Positions 58,601 through 64,000 of a stretch of 64,000 nucleotides of DNA are shown in pieces (within the stretch, counting starts at the first letter, position 1; the number at the start of each line of letters is the position of its first letter). The notes under the pieces were generated by a model that was not told the origin of the DNA, searched no databases, and saw only the letters and a program-made list of their open reading frames with translations. This stretch comes from Diploptera punctata (Eukaryota > Arthropoda > Insecta > Blattodea > Blaberidae), in the NCBI GenBank assembly GCA_030220185.1, contig JASPKZ010002332.1, positions 806,001-870,000 of the forward strand, given 5' to 3'. Both the position numbers and the translations under genes were made by a program.

Positions 58601-59001
58601 AAGTTATAATTTGTGTACATAGATAAACATATAATAATACTTTATAAAAAAGTTTTAAGTATCGTTGCAAAACGTTTAAAGTAGTACGAATTATTAGTAA
58701 AGACGGGAAATGCACCTAGAGCAACAGCATCATATGAATCAGAGATAGCCCACTACAGATATGAATGTTATATGGAAAATAATAGAACAAATTATTCTTA
58801 AGTTCTTAAATAAGCATATGGTTGATGATAATACCAAATTTTAGAATACTTCAGATTTTCACCAGACCAGTTTTATCAGGTTTAGAATTTAATAGAAGAC
58901 GAAATTTATGTAAATATTATTTTAAATAAATTACCTTTTGTAATTAGTCTTGATGTAATTGGAATTATGATAGTTATTTGTACTGCACATCCATAATATC
59001 C

Positions 59002-59445
59002 CTAAGATACAATATAATATTTACAGCATTTAATTATTTCTTGACTAAGTTCAAGCCACAATAACTCTTTTTTCTGTACATCTCTGTACTCCTTCATACT
59101 CATGTCGTATAAAACACGATGGTTTGAAACGAAACTAATTACAATTTCATCATTGAAGTTGCTAAAATTACAAACCAAGCGCTCTTTTACCGACATTTTT
59201 GCCATGAAATCTTCGTTTGTTTTTAGCCTTTTTAGCAATGAGTACGGATAATAGTTTCTATATTCTTTGTTTGCGCTGGCAAATTGCGTCCCGGATTCAA
59301 GTGATTCAAATACACGACGCGACATGTCAGCGCAAAATATTTCGTGCCAGCGCTTTGCGTTGTAGAGAAACTACATCCATTTAAATACACGGGGAGCAAT
59401 TTTTGCGCTGGCGCTTTGCGTCGTAGATAAACCATAGCATAAGCC
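59002..59445 (-). mobile_element. Harbinger-like element 5' end with MADF-type exon (copy 1)
   Basis: The right end (59405-59445) is 'cgctttgcgtcgtagataaaccatagc', and a second, similar motif lies about 70 bp inside. The minus-strand frame, best started at the ATG at 59205, encodes F-N-D-E-I-V-I-S-F-V-S-N-H-R-V-L-Y-D-M and Y-R-D-V-Q-K-K-E-L-L-W-L-E-L-S. This is the first half of a MADF-type DNA-binding domain, the accessory protein of PIF/Harbinger transposons. The exon may end at a gtaaat donor near 59020. No DDE nuclease is seen. Confidence 0.55.
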
Positions 59446-59539
59446 TTTCGGAAACTGACATTCATCATCAGCAGAATAAATATGTGCTACTAACTTTTGT
59501 TCACGACGTTTTTGACATCAGCGGCCTTCCAGCGTCGAA

Positions 59540-60035
59540 TTTTATCATAAGTATAGCCACGAGTGATTTCCAAATTTATCTAGAGAATTTGGAAATCAAG
59601 AGTGGCATTTGTTAGGACTATTTAACGAATAAAATTAAGCTGTTTTCTCACAAATCATTGTTTAAATATAGTTATTTTAAAATATTTATATATTTAAAGT
59701 AATGGCGATGTTTGAAAACAAATGAGAAACGTTATGTTTCATTTGTTCATCACTACAACCAGATCATATATATTGCCAAATAGAATCTTAATATTGTAAG
59801 AATGCACCCTAGTGGAGATAAAATGAAACACATCATTACAAGTTTTGAATTAATTTCTGATGTCCTATGTTGTAAATATGTCAATTATATTTTTCTGCAA
59901 TGTTAATTCCTGGGAAATAATACGACGTATTATATAAGAAAGTGCAAACAGAGGTTTCTTTTTTTTTGTGGTATAATCAATTGCTACGAATGTTCTTCTA
60001 TTATATCTCACAAGCAGAATCTGGTTACATTCGTG

Positions 60036-60076
<41 letters not shown>

Positions 60077-60219
60077 CTGGGAGCCACTTGATAAAATGAA
60101 AGCGATAAAATGAAAGTGATAAAATCGAGGTGAAAAACGACTGTGATTGGTTGTAAATAAAAATTCATTGAAATGTGATTGGTCATTGACTGTCATTTGG
60201 GGCTTGAGTTAAATAGTCA
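59540..60219 (+). mobile_element. Foldback family FB, copy 4
   Basis: This is the longest FB copy. It has a 5' hairpin (tgatttccaaatt / aatttggaaatca), 'gcaccctagtggaga', 'tgtgattggttgtaaa' and an end of the 'gagttaaatagtc' type. It contains a (TA)n tract at 60038-60074. Confidence 0.7.
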
Positions 60220-60499
60220 GTATTAAATGTTTGTTAGATAACTTCTATTATGCATTTTAATGAAAATTATGTATGTGAAACAGAAGAATTAGAGATTATC
60301 TTCAAACTGGTTGATTACATAACCAAAATAAGGTAAGCCTCCCTTACACTCTTTATCCTTGTATAAATATGATCCATACATTTCTTTTTACTTAAACATG
60401 TTTGGAACTTTTATAAAAGGGATGAGATTAAGAATTAAACAAGGAACAGATAAAAGAAGATAATTCTATGGCACAGACTACATTATCAATTTTCTATCG

Positions 60500-60660
60500 T
60501 TTTGGTATGGTCGGTAGAGTCCATATCTTTTATTCCGGCTGTTCGGGTTCCATAACCAGTGGATTTAAAATCTCCACTGTGGGTTTGGGTAGGCCTATGT
60601 GCCTGCTGTTTTCAACGGTGGCTTTTGCATACTGCTAACCACAGGCCCAGAGAGACGCGC
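60500..60660 (+). mobile_element. Possible SINE with degenerate tRNA-like head
   Basis: 'ggtcggtagagtcc' and 'ctgttcgggttccat' sit at A-box and B-box spacing, followed by a GC-richer body. No second copy or TSD was found. Confidence 0.35.
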
Positions 60661-60663
60661 CAC

Positions 60664-61010
60664 TGTGTAAAGCTATGGTTTATCTACGATGCAAATCGCC
60701 AGCGCAAAAAAGTTGTAATCGCTTTTTTTTAAATGCATGTGGTTTATCTACAACGCTGAACGCTGGCGCGAAATTTATAAGCGGACATTGATGGCGTCAT
60801 GTATTTGAACTACTATTGGATTTTCGACGCAAATTGCCGGCGTTTCCATAGACTACCGAATCTAGTATCCGTACTCACTGGTGTAATTGCTAAAAACAAA
60901 ATGAAGATTTATGACAAAAATGGTCAGAAGAAAATAGTGCTTCTTATTTGTAAATTCAGCAATTTTTAACGACGAAATTTTAATTAGTTTGTAATAATTG
61001 TGTAGTTTTT
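60664..61010 (+). mobile_element. Harbinger-like element 5' end (copy 2)
   Basis: It begins 'taaagctatggtttatctac' with a second 'tggtttatctacaacgc' motif about 70 bp inside, mirroring copy 1. A decayed MADF start follows near 60900 (C-K-F-S-N-F aligned with C-N-F-S-N-F of copy 1), broken by stops. The two copies point away from each other. Confidence 0.5.
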
Positions 61011-61235
61011 TTGGTTAAAATATGGTGTAATATTGTGTAATATCGTGTAATATATTGCATATACATTTTATTCATATAATTCATATTTCTTGTTAAAAGT
61101 AAGAAAAACCTAACTTGTAATTTAGAATTTGTTATCAATGGGTAAACATTCTTACTATCATTATCAGAGTCCAAAGTAGGGATGGTGGTTCTTTTCCACA
61201 TCCCAGTTACATCATGCTTACCTTGATTGTATAAT

Positions 61236-61595
61236 TGTTACGACAATGTTATCTTATAATTTTATGTATATAAATACATAGGTCTGTAATTGACAGACAG
61301 ACAGATTATTATTTTCATCGGTGTAACCGATAAGCTGTCTCATTTATTCTTCATTAAAGTCTGTTTTAATTGTCTACGCTCGTCTAGTACATTTTTCCAT
61401 AGTTAGGTTTAACCCTATCTACCAACTACATCTCCGAAGATTTCCTGGTCCTGATTCCTATATTCTATCTTAAGCTATAAATTCTACTAGAACTTCAAGA
61501 AGATCTTCACTTCACAAAACACTAACTTCTTTTAATTCTGATTTATATTATAATTAATCATTTTTAATTATAGAAGGAATCGACCAGATACCACA
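61236..61595 (+). repeat. Candidate 5' LTR of a Ty3/gypsy-type retrotransposon
   Basis: The proposed LTR runs from TGTTACG at 61236 to CCACA at 61595 (360 bp, TG...CA). It has a TATA box (TATATAAATA, 61267-61276) and an ATTAAA polyadenylation-like signal (61353-61358). The boundaries are inferred from gag spacing and the TG/CA rule. The 3' LTR lies outside the window, so they are unproven. Confidence 0.5.
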
Positions 61596-61614
61596 TGGTG
61601 GCAAGCGCGTAGGG
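61596..61614 (+). other. Candidate primer binding site
   Basis: 'tggtggcaagcgcg' begins with TGG, as expected for pairing to a tRNA 3' CCA, directly after the proposed LTR end. I could not name the tRNA. An alternative start is the inner TGG at 61599. Confidence 0.35.
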
Positions 61615-61960
61615 ATTGGAAAACCAGCGAGCAGTGAGACATCCGAAGGTGCGTACGAGCTGGAGAGACTCTTCAATTATTCCCAGATGATCTAGAGCCT
61701 ATCCCGAGGGATCAACGCTCCAGAGGAACCCACAGGCGCAGTGGTACCCGTAAACGCACCAGAGGAAAGCAGACTGTGGTCCTGAGGCCAACACCAGCAG
61801 CCACCGACGCGCTCGAGGGACGTCCTTGGTGTTCAGCCGTTGGCAGCCTGCACCGCGAGAGGAGTCGCACCCTGAGGGGAGCTGAAAGGCCATCACTACG
61901 ACTCTGAACTGTGCATCTCAGACCACCCTACATCTTTCTTTAGGTGAGTCCAATTCCATT

Positions 61961-62842
61961 ATGGCAAGCGAGGGCGATATTGATATTAACGAGGAAATCT
62001 ATATCCCTGTAGTTCAAGCAGTTAAGTTGATACCCCGAACATTCGATGGAAACCCCAAATATTTAAGAGAATTTATAGAAGGAGTAGAAGCTGCTATTCA
62101 GGTAGTCCATCCAACCAAACAACCCTTATTAATAAAGTTTATAGAATCTAAAATTTCAGGAGATGCTAAAGATAGACTTTTAGCTAGGACAGAGAGAGAA
62201 ACATGGGTCCAAATTAAAGCAATATTGGAGGAGAACTTTTCTGTTAGGAGAACGTTAGAATACTATGCAGGTGTACTCTTTAATTCAAAACAAGGTACAA
62301 ATGAAACAGTTGCACAATGGGGTTCAAGATTAGATGGAATAGCCATGGATTTAAGGAAAGAAGTTAGAAATCGATTAGAGAAGTTAGAACAACGTGATAA
62401 TTCGAGATATGTAGAAGGAGGTCTTCAGCTGATAGGAGAATTTTTAAAAGGCACTTTCGTGGCAGGATTGAAGGACGATAAGATTAAGTATATAGTAAAG
62501 GCTAAGGGCGAAGAAGAATCATTAGCGCAGCTAATCGAAACCGCATTACAGGAAGAAAGCGAAGTAAAGTCCACGAGATTCAGGGGAAATCCAAATGGAC
62601 AGGGATATTCATTCACAGGGGCAGTAAGAAAAGAATTTAGAAGACCATACGGGTCAGAGATAAAGAGAGAGGTTAACCTGGCCACAAAAGAAATAAGATG
62701 TTATAATTGCAACGAAATAGGACACATCAGTAGAGAATGTAGTAAGAGACCACAACCCCGTAGGCATGGAGGACGGGACAGAGCGGCTCTGGGAGGTCGC
62801 CAGGGAAACGAGAATTCGGGTTACCTGAGCAGTCGCAGGTAA
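61961..62842 (+). CDS. gag: Gag of Ty3/gypsy-type LTR retrotransposon
   Basis: An open 293-codon frame starts at ATG 61961 (context 'ccattatggca') with no internal stop. The first 200 or so residues have the helical capsid-like pattern of insect gypsy-type Gag proteins (L-I-K-F-I-E-S-K-I-S-G-D-A, W-V-Q-I-K-A-I-L-E-E-N-F). A zinc knuckle lies near the end: C247, C250, H255 and C260 (C-x2-C-x4-H-x4-C), set in basic sequence. Gag forms the particle and binds the element RNA. The stop TAA (62840-62842) falls inside the frameshift stem. The intact frame suggests recent activity. Confidence 0.9.
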   Translation: MASEGDIDINEEIYIPVVQAVKLIPRTFDGNPKYLREFIEGVEAAIQVVHPTKQPLLIKFIESKISGDAKDRLLARTERETWVQIKAILEENFSVRRTLEYYAGVLFNSKQGTNETVAQWGSRLDGIAMDLRKEVRNRLEKLEQRDNSRYVEGGLQLIGEFLKGTFVAGLKDDKIKYIVKAKGEEESLAQLIETALQEESEVKSTRFRGNPNGQGYSFTGAVRKEFRRPYGSEIKREVNLATKEIRCYNCNEIGHISRECSKRPQPRRHGGRDRAALGGRQGNENSGYLSSRR

Positions 62843-64000
62843 TCCTCCCGTCAGACTGTGCACCAGGACTCATGGAGTGCCTGAGGGATCATACTAGGGT
62901 AAATATGGTAGGGGAATTACCTGAACTAGTTGATCAGAATATTAAGGTTAATGATAGGATAGATAAAGCCGATAAAATAGTTAGTGACGCGAATGAGTCC
63001 CCAGATGACGGTGTCTGTTGGGCAGTGTCGCAAGGCGAACTGCATATGTTGACTAGAACGCCAAAAAGTGGGTTCTGTGACTGTGGGTCTAGCGTGGTTG
63101 GGGAACGCCAAGAGACTGTAGGCTCAAGTCAGTGTAATAATTCCTTTAGTAATTATAGAGGAACGCAAAGTAACGTGTTCCAGACCTCGAGGTGTAGCGT
63201 TAGAGGGAAACGTTACGGGTCATCCACAAGGGATCGAACTTGGGTTAGTGGATTTAAGGAAAAATCCAAGGACACCAAACCCACCTCGTTGGAGACAGCA
63301 TGCTGTGAGGTCGAAGTAGGGACTCTTAAGGCTATTAATCAGTGGGACGCCTCTGGTTATGAACCGAGACCCTGGGAGATGTATGTCCTATGTGAACAGT
63401 TAAAAAGTGGCCTAGGTTTAGTATTGATAGATACAGGAGCACAAGTATCATTAGTTAGAGAAACGTCACTAAAGAGAAATATTATAAAGGATAACTGCAA
63501 TATGAAAATACAAGGTATTGGTGGGAACTCTATAAAAGTACATGGGATAACTCAATTAGTATTGAATAATTGCGAAAAACATACAGTTGCTAATTGTCAT
63601 ATGGTAGATAAATTACCCAGAGATTTAGATATAATTTTAGGCCAAGACTGGCTCATGGAACAAGGTTATATGTTAAATAAAAAGATGATTCTTCCTCCGT
63701 ATAGTGAAAATTTAATGGAATTTCCTACGAACGAAAAAGGGAACAGGTTCATAGAGCGGCAAGTTTTACAGCCAGGGTTAATTTGTGCTAACGGGATAAC
63801 AAAATGTGATAAGACATTCACATGCCTAGTAATTAATTTAACAGCTGACGCACAGATAATAAAGAAAATACCAGAACTAATTAAACCGCCCACTCAAATA
63901 AGTAAAGAACAGAAAATATCAGTTAAAAATTCCGTACCTCAAAGATTAGATTTATTAAATAAAAATCTGAGACTTGAACACGTGAAGGAAGGAGCCCATA
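62764..64000 (+). CDS. pol: Pol of Ty3/gypsy-type LTR retrotransposon (5' part, runs off window)
   Basis: The -1 frame is open from 62764, after a TAG, to the window edge without a stop. It is entered at 62803-62809 rather than by its own start. After a long cysteine-containing linker comes an aspartic protease: V-L-I-D-T-G-A-Q-V-S (catalytic D at codon 63430) and the later I-L-G-Q-D-W-L (63631-63654), the normal D-T/S-G plus I-L-G-x-D pattern. The last codons (L-N-K-N-L-R-L-E-H) lead towards the reverse transcriptase, which lies beyond the window. RNase H, integrase and any env are not visible, so I cannot say whether it is an errantivirus-like element. Confidence 0.9.
62803..62859 (+). promoter_or_regulatory. 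-1 ribosomal frameshift signal (slippery heptamer plus stem / pseudoknot)
   Basis: GGGAAAC at 62803-62809 sits in the gag frame as G-GGA-AAC, the X-XXY-YYZ form required for a -1 slip. After an 8-nt spacer (62810-62817), GGGTTACCTG (62818-62827) pairs with CAGGTAATCC (62836-62845): 10 bp with one G-U. Loop bases CAGTC (62830-62834) can pair with GACTG at 62854-62858, giving an H-type pseudoknot. The shift moves ribosomes from gag (frame 2) into pol (frame 1). Confidence 0.85.

Noticed and set aside
58344..58715. 123-codon minus-strand frame
   Set aside because: No domain, and it overlaps a dispersed non-coding repeat.
59206..59325. N-terminal 40-residue extension of the MADF frame
   Set aside because: It overlaps the element's subterminal repeats, and the second copy aligns only from the later methionine.

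Overview
This is an AT-rich eukaryotic window, almost certainly from a large, repeat-swollen insect genome. A cockroach-like (Blattodea) genome would fit the mix of elements, but that is inference. There are no bacterial features. I find one well-supported host gene, one apparently intact LTR retrotransposon that runs off the right edge, and a dense, nested layer of LINEs, SINEs, Penelope-like, mariner-like, Harbinger-like and foldback elements. Most are broken by frameshifts, and many insertions can be timed relative to each other by target-site duplications (TSDs).

Host gene (38056-55958, + strand): a six-exon, 267-residue phytanoyl-CoA dioxygenase (PhyH) family protein. Splice sites fit at every junction. 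The Fe(II) ligands fall in exons 3 and 5 (H114-x-D116 and H209), followed by a candidate 2-oxoglutarate-binding arginine. The 804-nt coding sequence is spread over about 17.7 kb because the introns carry transposons: tandem tRNA-like SINEs, a TSD-flanked SINE, an inverted Penelope-like dimer, two copies of a foldback family, a fragment of an arthropod multi-copy gene family and an 87-bp perfect palindrome.

Left part (1-38 kb): no secure host gene. It holds pieces of at least five LINE families. I call them LINE-A (GTAA-tailed), LINE-B (FADDQ-type reverse transcriptase), LINE-C (CCHC C-terminus), LINE-D (Jockey-like with ORF1) and LINE-E (GAT/GAA-tailed). It also holds two copies of a long-TIR MITE, two copies of a conserved arthropod multi-copy ORF family, an old paralogous segment pair (3.4-8.0 kb and 15.0-17.8 kb) and an 11-copy, 134-bp tandem array made from LINE-A coding sequence (26.8-28.25 kb). 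Three or four short segments have good splice signals (18.4, 25.2, 26.1, 26.4 kb) but could not be assembled into a gene.

Right part (56-64 kb): a mariner/IS630-like remnant with 60-bp TIRs, two Harbinger-like 5' ends encoding a MADF-type domain, a fourth foldback copy, then a Ty3/gypsy-type LTR retrotransposon. Its candidate LTR (61236-61595) is followed by gag (61961-62842, CCHC knuckle) and an open pol frame from 62764 to the window edge (protease DTG). Gag and pol are joined by a textbook -1 frameshift signal: heptamer GGGAAAC, 8-nt spacer, 10-bp stem and a possible pseudoknot. This is the cleanest functional RNA signal in the window.
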